DNA from: Aequitasia blattaphilus
Lineage (GTDB): Bacteria; Bacillota; Clostridia; Lachnospirales; Lachnospiraceae
Length of the DNA: 64,000 nucleotides
Reading direction: 5' to 3'
Assembly (NCBI RefSeq): GCF_024721305.1
Contig: NZ_JAMXOD010000011.1
Span: 1 to 64,000, forward strand
In this document: in pieces, positions 8,872-17,049 of the stretch
Numbering within the stretch: position 1 is the stretch's first letter
Layout of the letters: every line of letters begins with the position of its first letter
Translations under genes and position numbers: made by a program
The notes under the pieces: model-generated
Database searches by the model: none
Told to the model about the DNA's origin: nothing
Seen by the model: only the letters and a program-made list of their open reading frames with translations

Positions 8872-10019
8872 TGGCAAGTGTATCGCTGAAACAGGTGCAT
8901 AAAACTTTTCCAAATGGATTTGAAGCGGTAAAAAATATAGATTTAGATGTAGAGGATGGAGAGTTTGTGGTCTTTGTAGGACCCTCAGGATGTGGAAAGT
9001 CAACAATTATTCGGATGGTGGCAGGGCAGGAAATGGTTACCTCCGGTGAAATAAAAATTAATGGTAAGCAGCTGAAGGAAATCAATCCAAAGGAACTGAG
9101 TATGGCCATGGTATTGCAAAATTACGCACTGTATCCCAAATTGACGGTGGAAGAAAATCTGGCATTTGGATTGGAAAAAAGAGGATATCCCAAAGAAGAG
9201 ATTGAAGCGAGATCCAGAGAAGTGGCGGCAGACTTACATCTGGCGGATATATACAATAAGAAACCGAAATCATTAAGTGCAAGTCAGAGGCAAAGAGTTG
9301 CCTTGGGAAGAGCACTTATTTTGAAACCGGATTTATTGATATTAGATGAGCCCTTAGCTGGGCTGGAAAAAGAGATACGGGAATCAGTTGTGCAAAGTAT
9401 GGCAAAAAAGCATGCTGAGATTAAGAATACAATTCTCTATGTAACACACAGTGTAAAGGAAGCAAAGATATTAGCATCTCAAATTGTGGTTATGAAAAGA
9501 GGAGAGGTAATCCAAAAAGGTACCTATAAAGAACTCTATTATAAACCAGAAAATGCCTTTGTTGCAGAGTTTATTAATGAGCCAGATATCAATCTGATTG
9601 ATGGACAGTATGAAGTTCTGGAAGGAAGAGCCTATATTACAACTGAATTGGGAGAGTTTTATATAAAGCTTGAACAGAAAGAAATGGAAGAAATCCATAA
9701 GAGAAAAAGAGAAGTGATTGTGGGAATTCGACCGGAAGATATTACCCTTGGAAAAGGAAGAGAAAAAGATTCTGTTCGTTTCAGTAAAAGAATCGAAGGC
9801 GTTTTAAAAGAAGAGGAAAGTACACTTCTAACCATGCGCGTGGCAAACAGAAGCTTTAATACTCTGATGCGGGGGGAATATAAGGGGAAAGCAGATGCAG
9901 TCGAAGAATTTTGTGTTGAGACAGACCGCATCTACGTATTTGATCGCAAGACAAAGGAGCTTATCTTAGCAGAGAGTAAACTGAATATTAAACCAAATCA
10001 GTACTGCTGGAAAAGCTAA
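8871..10019 (+). CDS. Sugar-type (UgpC/MsmK-like) ABC ATPase with diverged signature motif
   Basis: 382-residue ATP-binding subunit of the CUT1 carbohydrate importer class. Walker A GPSGCGKST is at residues 37-45, Walker B LLILDEP near 158, the switch histidine in YVTHS near 190 and a TOBE-like C-terminal region includes VGIRPEDITLG. The ABC signature reads LSASQRQR instead of LSGGQRQR, and the D-loop is AGLEKEIR instead of SNLDAKLR, so residues that normally complete the composite ATP site are changed. No permease or binding protein adjoins it. It could serve the ATPase-less sugar permease at 20-22 kb, as MsmK does for several importers, but the motif losses make full activity uncertain. It overlaps the MATE gene tail-to-tail by 32 nt. 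Confidence 0.85.
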   Translation: MASVSLKQVHKTFPNGFEAVKNIDLDVEDGEFVVFVGPSGCGKSTIIRMVAGQEMVTSGEIKINGKQLKEINPKELSMAMVLQNYALYPKLTVEENLAFGLEKRGYPKEEIEARSREVAADLHLADIYNKKPKSLSASQRQRVALGRALILKPDLLILDEPLAGLEKEIRESVVQSMAKKHAEIKNTILYVTHSVKEAKILASQIVVMKRGEVIQKGTYKELYYKPENAFVAEFINEPDINLIDGQYEVLEGRAYITTELGEFYIKLEQKEMEEIHKRKREVIVGIRPEDITLGKGREKDSVRFSKRIEGVLKEEESTLLTMRVANRSFNTLMRGEYKGKADAVEEFCVETDRIYVFDRKTKELILAESKLNIKPNQYCWKS

Positions 10020-11301
10020 AAACGAATCCGATTACAAGAGTGATAATCTCCGTAATAGGAAATGAGAGCCACACCCCTGTCAAATGAAAGAGATAGGACA
10101 GACCCAGGGTGATGGGGAGAATAAGCAAAGCACCGCGGAGAATTGAAAGAATAAATGCCTGCTTAGCTTTGGTGATGGAATTCAAAATTGAAATGAGTAC
10201 AATGTTCGTTCCGGCAAAAAAGAAAGCCGTAAAGTACCAGGTGATACCTTCTTTTGCAATGGTGGCCAGTTCAAGATTGTTTTCTTTATTGAAAATATTG
10301 ACAATTGGAGTTTTAAATACAACCAGCAGTACGTAAGAAGCAGCGGCCAAAATAAGTGACATAATGAGAGCGTATTGACATATTTTCCTGATGTGAACTT
10401 TGTTCTTTCTTCCGTAAGCGTCGCTTAAAAGCGGCTGTATTCCCTGGGATATCCCCACAAATATGGAAGTAACCACAAGGGAAAGATTGGCAATAATTCC
10501 ATAAGCGGCGACCCCAATATTTCCAGCAAGAGAGAGAATCACCATATTAAAGACAATCATTACAATGCCTGAGGCCAGTTCGGTTACGAAAGAAGAAGCC
10601 CCAAGTGAAAGGGTAAAAAAAGCTTTTTTAATTGAGTTGAAATCTTTTTCTAAATGAAAGGTGTTTTTCTTTTTCAGCAAATGAGTGGAGAGGATAAGCA
10701 TGCTGATAATTGGTGACAAGCCAGTGGCAAAGGCAGCACCGAAAATCCCCATCTTAAGGGGAAATACTAAAATGTAGTCCAGTATGATATTGGAAAAACT
10801 GCCGATTAACATTCCTGCCATAGAGAGCTTGGGATTTCCGTCATTGCGGACAAAAGCAAGGAATACATTGTTTAAAATAAAAGCCGGTGAGAAAAGCAAT
10901 AATACCCGGAGATAGGTTTGAGTCATTGCAAATACTTCCTCATTTGCCCCAAGTCTGGTGGCCAGAAAGGAAGAGCCAAAGAGCCCGAGAAAAACAAACA
11001 GAAGAGCAAAGAGCAAGGTCAGAATTAAGGAACAGGAAAAAATCTGATTGCCCTCTTTGCTATTTTTTTTTGCCTTTGCAATGGAGAAAGCGGTAGCTCC
11101 ACCAATTCCAATCATCAGCCCACTTCCGTTAATAAAATTAAAGACAGGAATGGCCAGATTCAAAGCAGTAAGGCCCTTTGTTCCAAGACCAGCAGATACA
11201 AAAAAAGTATCGGCCAGAATATAACAGGATATGCCAATCATTCCCATAATATTTGCAGATGTATATTTAAAAAAAGATGATAGTAAATGATCTTGTCTCA
11301 T
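9988..11301 (-). CDS. MATE-family multidrug/cation exporter
   Basis: 437-residue polytopic membrane protein with about twelve hydrophobic segments and the internal two-fold repeat of the MATE family. The N-terminal half has MGMIGISCYILADTFFVSAG and GLTALNLAIPVFNF; the second half has GIIANLSLVVTSIFVGISQG and SDAYGRKNK. It probably exports a toxic or metabolic compound in exchange for Na+ or H+. The start ATG at 11299-11301 has a GGAGG RBS. A strong promoter and an intrinsic terminator lie in the 110-nt leader, suggesting ligand-controlled expression. The C-terminus overlaps the convergent ATPase gene. Confidence 0.9.
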   Translation of the reverse strand: MRQDHLLSSFFKYTSANIMGMIGISCYILADTFFVSAGLGTKGLTALNLAIPVFNFINGSGLMIGIGGATAFSIAKAKKNSKEGNQIFSCSLILTLLFALLFVFLGLFGSSFLATRLGANEEVFAMTQTYLRVLLLFSPAFILNNVFLAFVRNDGNPKLSMAGMLIGSFSNIILDYILVFPLKMGIFGAAFATGLSPIISMLILSTHLLKKKNTFHLEKDFNSIKKAFFTLSLGASSFVTELASGIVMIVFNMVILSLAGNIGVAAYGIIANLSLVVTSIFVGISQGIQPLLSDAYGRKNKVHIRKICQYALIMSLILAAASYVLLVVFKTPIVNIFNKENNLELATIAKEGITWYFTAFFFAGTNIVLISILNSITKAKQAFILSILRGALLILPITLGLSYLFHLTGVWLSFPITEIITLVIGFVFSFSSSTDLV

Positions 11302-11315
11302 GATTTTCCTCCATT

Positions 11316-11369
11316 AAAAAAACGTCACAATCTGCACCTTCAAAGACCTAATGGCGCAAATTACAACGT
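11316..11369 (-). promoter_or_regulatory. Candidate transcription attenuator (terminator hairpin) in the MATE leader
   Basis: On the minus strand, 11369-11353 can pair with 11338-11322 in a 17-bp stem with no mismatch (several G-U pairs), a 14-nt loop and six U residues (11321-11316) just before the RBS. Upstream in the same leader, ACTTTGCC and GGTAAAGT can form a second hairpin. A terminator between promoter and start codon is the arrangement of a riboswitch or other attenuator; no known ligand class was recognised. Confidence 0.6.
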
Positions 11370-11419
11370 ATTTCAACTTTACCCGGTGGCAAAGTAATAT
11401 CCTCATTAAATTCCTGTTC

Positions 11420-11448
11420 ATGATACTAAAGTCGTGTTTAAAAGTCAA
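11420..11448 (-). promoter_or_regulatory. Sigma-A promoter of the MATE gene
   Basis: Minus strand TTGACT (11448-11443) and TATCAT (11425-11420) with a 17-nt spacer. It starts transcription about 110 nt upstream of the MATE ATG. Confidence 0.7.
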
Positions 11449-11476
11449 GAAAAAGCAGGAAAAAAATTTCAGGTAT

Positions 11477-11506
11477 TAGACAAGAGTTGCTTTCCTGTGT
11501 TAAAAT
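11477..11506 (+). promoter_or_regulatory. Probable sigma-A promoter of the aconitase-family gene
   Basis: TAGACA (11477-11482) and TAAAAT (11501-11506) with an 18-nt spacer, 40 nt before the ATG at 11547. It is divergent from the MATE promoter. Confidence 0.55.
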
Positions 11507-11546
11507 GGTAGCTGGTTAAACGCAGGAAGATATAGGAGGAATACAC

Positions 11547-13826
11547 ATGATTCAGTTGTACGAAAAAGGTGTCTATCTTATCAGTGGTGTAGACATAGTA
11601 GAAAATGAGAATGAAGTAAAAAGCAGAATTGGCAAAGAGGTCTGCCAGGAAGAGGCAGCAAAAGGAACCATAGCTTATAGCATTTTAGAAGAACATAATG
11701 TTTCCGGAAATATGGAAAGACTTGAAATAAAATTTGATAAGTTAACCTCTCATGATATTACCTTTGTGGGAATTATTCAAACAGCAAGGGCTTCGGGATT
11801 AGAAAAGTTTCCGATTCCTTACGTACTGACAAACTGTCACAATTCACTTTGTGCAGTAGGCGGAACGATTAATGAAGATGATCACATGTTTGGACTTACT
11901 TGTGCAAAAAAATATGGTGGGATTTATGTACCTCCTCATCAGGCGGTTATTCACCAATATGCCAGAGAAATGCTGGCAGGCGGTAAGAAAATGATTTTGG
12001 GCTCTGATTCTCATACCAGATACGGTGCTCTTGGTACCATGGCTATGGGAGAAGGTGGACCAGAACTTGTAAAACAATTGTTAAATAAAACTTATGATAT
12101 TAAAAAACCGGAAGTAGTAGCGATCTACTTGGATGGCAAGGTTTCAAATGGAGTAGGTCCTCAGGATGTTGCCCTGGCTATTATTGGAGCAGTGTTTGAA
12201 AACGGCTACGTAAATAACAAGGTTATGGAGTTTGTAGGTCCTGGAGTAGAGCATTTAAGCGCAGACTTTAGAATCGGTATTGACGTTATGACTACGGAGA
12301 CAACGTGTCTCTCATCTATTTGGAAAACAGATGAGAAGATTAAGGAGTTTTACGATATTCACGGAAGAATAGAAGACTATGAAGAACTGAATCCAAAAGA
12401 TGTTACCTACTATGATGGATGTGTTTACGTGAATTTAAATGAAATCAAGCCAATGATTGCTATGCCCTTCCATCCATCAAATGTATATACCATTGAAGAG
12501 GTGAATCAGAACTTAAAGGATATTCTTCATGAAGTGGAAAAGAAGGCAGCAGTCAGTCTTGGAGATGCAGTGGATTATCAGTTGATGGATAAAATTGTAG
12601 ATGGAAAACTCTATGTGGAACAAGGAATCATTGCAGGTTGCGCCGGTGGAGGATTTGAAAATATTTGCGCGGCAGCAGATATACTAAAAGGAAAATACAT
12701 TGGTTCAGATGCATTCACCTTAAGTGTTTATCCTGCCAGCACACCAATCTACACAGAACTTGCGAAAAACGGTGTCATTGCAGAACTGATGGAAAGTGGT
12801 TCTGTTGTTAAGACAGCTTTTTGTGGACCTTGCTTTGGAGCAGGTGATACACCGGCGAACAATGCATTCTCCATTCGTCATACTACAAGAAACTTCCCAA
12901 ACAGAGAAGGCTCAAAGCTTCAGAATGGACAGATTTCCTCCGTTGCTCTGATGGATGCCAGATCTATAGCTGCAACATCTGCCAATAAAGGTTTCTTAAC
13001 TTCAGCAGCAGATATAGATGTAGAGTATAAAGGTCAAAAATATCATTTTGACAAGAGAATATATGAGAATAGAGTATTTGATAGTCATGGAGAACCCGAT
13101 CCAAGTGTAGAAATCCAGTTTGGACCCAATATTAAAGATTGGCCGGAGATGTCAGCTTTACCGGATAATCTTTTAATTAAGGTTGTTTCAGAAATACATG
13201 ATCCTGTTACAACGACAGATGAATTGATCCCTTCAGGAGAAACATCTTCTTACCGTTCGAATCCTTTAGGACTTGCAGAATTTACTCTTTCCAGAAAAGA
13301 CCCTGCATACGTAGGAAGAGCAAAAGAAGTGCAAAATGCCCAAAAGGCAATTGAAGCAGGAGGAAATCCCAAAGAAGCCAACGAAGAAGTGAAAAAGATT
13401 CTTGAAATATTGGAAAGTAAATGTCCGGAAAGCCAGTCAGGGGTCTTGGGAGTTGGAAGTACAATTTTTGCAAGAAAACCAGGAGATGGCTCTGCAAGAG
13501 AACAAGCAGCATCCTGCCAGAAAGTTTTAGGCGGCTGGGCAAATATTGCAAATGAGTATGCCACCAAGAGATACCGCTCGAATCTGATTAACTGGGGAAT
13601 GCTTCCATTTATTACGAAGGAGAATCATGAGAACCTAAATTTCCATGATGGAGATTACATCTTTATACCAGATATCCGGAAAAGAGTTATCGATAAGGAT
13701 ACGGATATAAAGGCATATGTGGTTGGAGAAAACTTGAAGGAAGTTTCTTTCACGCTGGGAGATTTAACGGATGGGGAAAGAGATATTATTCTAAAAGGAT
13801 GCTTGATTAACTACTACAGAGGATAG
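11547..13826 (+). CDS. Aconitase-superfamily hydratase (YbhJ-like)
   Basis: A 759-residue single-chain iron-sulfur hydratase of the aconitase superfamily. Cluster-ligand candidates are the cysteine in [11 protein letters not shown] near residue 368 and the pair in [11 protein letters not shown] near 427; canonical aconitases read SCTN and CGPCIG at these places. Early motifs LTNCHNSLC and [20 protein letters not shown] are also present. The protein resembles the YbhJ subgroup rather than AcnA or AcnB, so citrate/isocitrate specificity should not be assumed. The C-terminal swivel domain holds [24 protein letters not shown] precedes the ATG. The gene is monocistronic, closed by the terminator at 13833. 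Confidence 0.85.
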   Translation: MIQLYEKGVYLISGVDIVENENEVKSRIGKEVCQEEAAKGTIAYSILEEHNVSGNMERLEIKFDKLTSHDITFVGIIQTARASGLEKFPIPYVLTNCHNSLCAVGGTINEDDHMFGLTCAKKYGGIYVPPHQAVIHQYAREMLAGGKKMILGSDSHTRYGALGTMAMGEGGPELVKQLLNKTYDIKKPEVVAIYLDGKVSNGVGPQDVALAIIGAVFENGYVNNKVMEFVGPGVEHLSADFRIGIDVMTTETTCLSSIWKTDEKIKEFYDIHGRIEDYEELNPKDVTYYDGCVYVNLNEIKPMIAMPFHPSNVYTIEEVNQNLKDILHEVEKKAAVSLGDAVDYQLMDKIVDGKLYVEQGIIAGCAGGGFENICAAADILKGKYIGSDAFTLSVYPASTPIYTELAKNGVIAELMESGSVVKTAFCGPCFGAGDTPANNAFSIRHTTRNFPNREGSKLQNGQISSVALMDARSIAATSANKGFLTSAADIDVEYKGQKYHFDKRIYENRVFDSHGEPDPSVEIQFGPNIKDWPEMSALPDNLLIKVVSEIHDPVTTTDELIPSGETSSYRSNPLGLAEFTLSRKDPAYVGRAKEVQNAQKAIEAGGNPKEANEEVKKILEILESKCPESQSGVLGVGSTIFARKPGDGSAREQAASCQKVLGGWANIANEYATKRYRSNLINWGMLPFITKENHENLNFHDGDYIFIPDIRKRVIDKDTDIKAYVVGENLKEVSFTLGDLTDGERDIILKGCLINYYRG

Positions 13827-13832
13827 TAAAAG

Positions 13833-13881
13833 GACTGTTGCAAAGTATGACAAAAAAATATTTTGTAACAGTCTATTTTTT
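13833..13881 (+). terminator. Intrinsic terminator of the aconitase-family gene
   Basis: A 12-bp stem (13833-13844 with 13862-13873, one G-U pair) with an A-rich loop is followed by TATTTTTT. Confidence 0.8.
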
Positions 13882-13911
13882 GCAACACTTTAGATCCATT
13901 TTTACTCTAAT
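13882..13911 (+). promoter_or_regulatory. Candidate autoregulated ECF promoter of the sigma factor gene
   Basis: GCAACA at 13882-13887 and ACTCTAAT at 13904-13911 with 16 nt between resemble a GCAAC / GTCTAAT bipartite promoter seen upstream of Bacillota ECF sigma genes. A sigma-A reading is weaker. Inference from pattern only. Confidence 0.4.
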
Positions 13912-13942
13912 ATATAGAAGACCCAAAAAAAGGGGGACAATT

Positions 13943-14419
13943 ATGGAAAGCCAGAAGGAAAAATTCGAAAAACTTTATCAAGAGGTATACAAAGATTTGT
14001 ATCGGTTTGCCCTGTGTATTGTAAGAGATGCAAGTGAAGCGGAAGATGCTGTATCAGAAGGGGTATTAATTGCCTATGAAAAATTTCATCAATTAAGGGA
14101 TATTGGGTCTTTTCGCAGCTGGATTTTTACCATTGTTTCAAATGAGTGTAAGAGAAGCCTTAAGAGACGAAAAAAGGTGGTTTCAAATGCTATGAATCTG
14201 GTGCAGGAGCAAGAAGGGAAAGAGGTCAATTATGATTTACCAATTGATGTAAGAAATGCTCTTATGACATTGCCGCAGGACGAGAGGGCTATCATAGGTT
14301 TTTCTGTATTTGGAGGATACAATAGTGTACAAATCGGTGAAATGATGGGACTAAATGCCTCCACAGTCCGATCAAAAAGAAGCCGTGGTCTTCAAAAACT
14401 TGGTCCGTTGCTTCAGTAG
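13943..14419 (+). CDS. ECF-type RNA polymerase sigma factor
   Basis: A 158-residue sigma-70 family factor with region 2 at roughly residues 8-75 (LYRFALCIVRDASEAEDAV, then FRSWIFTIVSNECKR) and region 4 at roughly 105-155 (LPQDERAIIGFSVFGGYN, then MGLNASTVRSKRSRG helix-turn-helix). The ATG at 13943 follows an AGGGGGA RBS; the frame is open further upstream to 13838 but that would run through the terminator and promoter. The next gene, a single-pass membrane protein with an exterior beta-propeller, is the obvious candidate for its anti-sigma factor. Confidence 0.88.
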   Translation: MESQKEKFEKLYQEVYKDLYRFALCIVRDASEAEDAVSEGVLIAYEKFHQLRDIGSFRSWIFTIVSNECKRSLKRRKKVVSNAMNLVQEQEGKEVNYDLPIDVRNALMTLPQDERAIIGFSVFGGYNSVQIGEMMGLNASTVRSKRSRGLQKLGPLLQ

Positions 14420-14435
14420 AAAGGGGTTTGATGAT

Positions 14436-16307
14436 ATGGATAAAAATGAAAGAGAAATCCTGGATAAAATAAAAGAAAAGGTTTCCGATGTTGAGATTCC
14501 AAAAGAGATTACACCAGAAGAAATTAGTAAAAAGCTGGAACAGAAAAATAAAAGAAACACAGGGAGTATCACAAAGATTCTTGCAGCTGTTTTTGTATTG
14601 GTATTAATCAGTGGGGTTGTAGTATCCGGAGTTTTAAGACAGGTAAGTAAGAAAAATGAAGGAACAGACACACAAAAGGAGAGGGGTGTCACAGAGGCAG
14701 AACCCTATAGTGAGATTGCAGATTATCTGGAAAAATATTATGAAGGCATTAAAGCGGAGCCTTTTTTAGGCGATGGGATGATAATGGGAAAATCTGAGGA
14801 AGCAACAGGAACAACAGAACCTGCAGCAGAGGATATACAAATTACTGGAGCAGATTCATCCTACTCAGATACGAACCAACGCCATGGTGATGTAGGGGAA
14901 GGGGATATTGTAAAGACAGATGGGGAATACCTTTATATCCGGCGATCCAACCAAAATCAAGTTGAAATTGTTCAAGCTGATCAAGGTACTCTGAAGAAAA
15001 TATCAACGATTCAGATGGAGGAAGAAGACTTAAAAATCAGTGAACTCTATCTCTGTGAAGATAAACTGATTATTACAGGTACAATCGGTGAAATGTGGGT
15101 ATGGGGCGGATACGCTAAAGATACAGAAAGTGAGACCAAAGAAACTCAAGCTGTCGTCATGACATATAGTGTGGCAGATCGCAATAAGCCTGAATTAATT
15201 GGAGAATATACTCAAAGCGGATATTTGCAGTCGAGTCGGTTTGTAGACGGATATATGTATCTGTTCTCCGAATATATGGTTCCCTATGAATTTAACCGTG
15301 ATCAAATTGATACTTTTATTCCAAAAGCCAATGGTGATTTTATCAAAGAAGCAGATATCTACATGCCTGGCGTTAAGCAGGCAAATCAATATCTCGTGGT
15401 ATCCTCAATTGATATGGAGCATCCAGATGAAAGCATTGAGACAAAAGCTGTTTTATCAGAATACGGACAACTGTATGTCAGTGGGAATAGTATATTCGTG
15501 TATTCTCAAACATGGAAAGATGAGCAAAACCAGACAGAAATAAGAAAAATGTCCTATAAAGATGGTCGTATCAAAGGCTCCGGAAAAGCAACGATTGAAG
15601 GGTACATAAATGATAGCTTCTCTTTGGATGAGTATGAAGACCATTTGCGTCTGGTGATTACCAATAATGAGGATAATGCTCTTTATATATTAGATAAAGA
15701 AATGAAAATCACAGGAAAGATTACGGGACTTGCAAAAGGAGAGCAAATCTATTCGGCAAGGTTTATGGGAGACATAGGATATTTTGTAACCTTTAGACAG
15801 GTGGATCCTCTTTTCAGTGTGGATTTATCCAATCCTGAAAACCCAAAAGTCTTAGGTGCATTAAAAATCCCGGGCTTTTCAGAATATCTTCATCCTTATG
15901 GTGAGAATCTTTTACTGGGAATCGGATTGGATATGAGCGAAGATGGTATGTCAAATGGAGTGAAGCTTTCCATGTTTGATACAACAGATAAGGAAGATGT
16001 AAAGGAGGAAGATAAGATCATCTTAGAAGGAATTTTTTACAGTGATGTTTCCTATGATTACAAGGCGGCATTGGTTGACGTAGAGAGAAATCTGATTGGG
16101 TTTGGAGTAGATGGAGGAAACAAATATGTTCTGTATCGCTACTCAAAGGAAGAGGGATTTACAAAACTTTTAGAGGAAGAACTGATTGGAGGTTATGATG
16201 CCTCTCGTGGAATCTATATTGACGACTATCTTTATCTGATTAAAGGAGATGCAATTAAAAGCTATAGTTTAGAAGATTATAAAGAAGCAGGACAACTTAT
16301 TCTTTAA
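14436..16307 (+). CDS. Membrane-anchored beta-propeller protein, probable anti-sigma partner
   Basis: 623 residues from the ATG at 14436. Residues 1-45 are charged and cytoplasmic, 48-72 form one membrane segment (ILAAVFVLVLISGVVVSGVL), and the rest is an exported beta-propeller domain of the family described as secreted C-terminal beta-propeller (distantly WD40-like). The entry motif GVGEGDIVKTDGEYLYIRR-type stretch near residue 150 (here GDVGEGDIVKTDGEYLYI) is characteristic. Co-transcribed 16 nt after the ECF sigma gene and with an N-out/cytoplasm topology that suits sigma sequestration. The sensing role is inference. The RBS AAAGGGG fits 14436; the open frame upstream overlaps the sigma gene. 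Confidence 0.8.
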   Translation: MDKNEREILDKIKEKVSDVEIPKEITPEEISKKLEQKNKRNTGSITKILAAVFVLVLISGVVVSGVLRQVSKKNEGTDTQKERGVTEAEPYSEIADYLEKYYEGIKAEPFLGDGMIMGKSEEATGTTEPAAEDIQITGADSSYSDTNQRHGDVGEGDIVKTDGEYLYIRRSNQNQVEIVQADQGTLKKISTIQMEEEDLKISELYLCEDKLIITGTIGEMWVWGGYAKDTESETKETQAVVMTYSVADRNKPELIGEYTQSGYLQSSRFVDGYMYLFSEYMVPYEFNRDQIDTFIPKANGDFIKEADIYMPGVKQANQYLVVSSIDMEHPDESIETKAVLSEYGQLYVSGNSIFVYSQTWKDEQNQTEIRKMSYKDGRIKGSGKATIEGYINDSFSLDEYEDHLRLVITNNEDNALYILDKEMKITGKITGLAKGEQIYSARFMGDIGYFVTFRQVDPLFSVDLSNPENPKVLGALKIPGFSEYLHPYGENLLLGIGLDMSEDGMSNGVKLSMFDTTDKEDVKEEDKIILEGIFYSDVSYDYKAALVDVERNLIGFGVDGGNKYVLYRYSKEEGFTKLLEEELIGGYDASRGIYIDDYLYLIKGDAIKSYSLEDYKEAGQLIL

Positions 16308-16310
16308 GGA

Positions 16311-16347
16311 AAAACGCCTTCCCTACTGTATGTGGGAAAGGCGTTTT
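16311..16347. terminator. Bidirectional terminator between the propeller gene and bioY
   Basis: AAAACGCCTTCCC (16311-16323) pairs with GGGAAAGGCGTTTT (16334-16347) with one bulged A, flanked by T- and A-runs. The stem overlaps the last codon of bioY. Confidence 0.85.
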
Positions 16348-16871
16348 TGAATAACGGGACCAATGATCATTGCAATAACAATTTTAATAATATCCAAAGG
16401 AATGTAGGGAAGAACACCAATCGGAAGTCCTGCCAAAAAGGTAATGCCTAATTGGTGAGATAGCCAAAGAGTTCCAAAAGTATAAAGAATTGCTGTGGAT
16501 ATTACCATAGAAATAAAAATCAATACGAGATTTAATTTTTTCTCAACGGCATAGCCGGCAATAATACAGATAAACAAGTATCCAATAAGATAGCCGCCAG
16601 TAGGGCCTGCAAGCTTTCCGAAACCACCTGAAAATCCGGAGAAGACAGGAAGTCCAACCAGACCTAAAAGTAAATAAATACAACAGCTAATGACGGAGCC
16701 CTTCCAACCAAGTACATATACTCCAAGTAATAATACTAATGTAGTCAGGGAGATGGGAACCGGACTAATGGGTAAGGCGATTGATATAGGTGCTAAAATA
16801 CAGGTGATTGCAGTAATAAGTGCAATAAGCACAAGTTTTTTTGTTGAAAAAAATGATTTTGTTTGTTCCAT
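16323..16871 (-). CDS. bioY: BioY, substrate-binding subunit of the biotin ECF transporter
   Basis: 182-residue integral membrane S-component that captures biotin; it works alone at low activity or with a shared EcfAA'T module that is not in this window. Around six hydrophobic segments are visible with the BioY hallmark stretches ISPVPISLTTLVLLLGVYVLG and GPTGGYLIGYLFICIIAG. Expression is under a promoter whose -35 box lies inside a BirA operator, so biotin sufficiency should repress it. Monocistronic, convergent with the propeller gene. Confidence 0.93.
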   Translation of the reverse strand: MEQTKSFFSTKKLVLIALITAITCILAPISIALPISPVPISLTTLVLLLGVYVLGWKGSVISCCIYLLLGLVGLPVFSGFSGGFGKLAGPTGGYLIGYLFICIIAGYAVEKKLNLVLIFISMVISTAILYTFGTLWLSHQLGITFLAGLPIGVLPYIPLDIIKIVIAMIIGPVIQKRLSHIQ

Positions 16872-16906
16872 GTGAATAATACCTCTTTCCTTTTTTGTCT
16901 AAAAAC

Positions 16907-16935
16907 AGTATATAAAGTCGAAAGAGAATTGTCAA
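16907..16935 (-). promoter_or_regulatory. Sigma-A promoter of bioY
   Basis: Minus strand TTGACA (16935-16930), 17-nt spacer, TATACT (16912-16907). The -35 hexamer is part of the downstream half of the BirA operator. Confidence 0.85.
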
Positions 16936-16960
16936 CCACTAAAATTAAAAGGTTGACAAT
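16928..16960. promoter_or_regulatory. BirA (biotin repressor) operator
   Basis: ATTGTCAACC (16928-16937) and GGTTGACAAT (16951-16960) are perfect 10-bp inverted repeats with a 13-nt spacer, matching the TTGTnAACC...GGTTnACAA pattern of Firmicutes BirA boxes. It overlaps the bioY -35 element. Confidence 0.9.
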
Positions 16961-17049
16961 GGAAGAGGATTGCATTTTATAAGAGAGTGATTTATGATAT
17001 TTTACGAGAGTAGTCGTAATTAGCTATGCAGAATTTGAGGGAAAAGAGA

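Noticed and set aside
8666-9109. 147-codon minus-strand frame across the rsmI-ATPase junction
   Set aside because: Covers two conserved genes and has no motif or RBS.
13838-13942. Upstream extension of the ECF sigma factor to an ATG at 13838
   Set aside because: It would place coding sequence over the terminator and promoter region and lacks an RBS; the ATG at 13943 has one.
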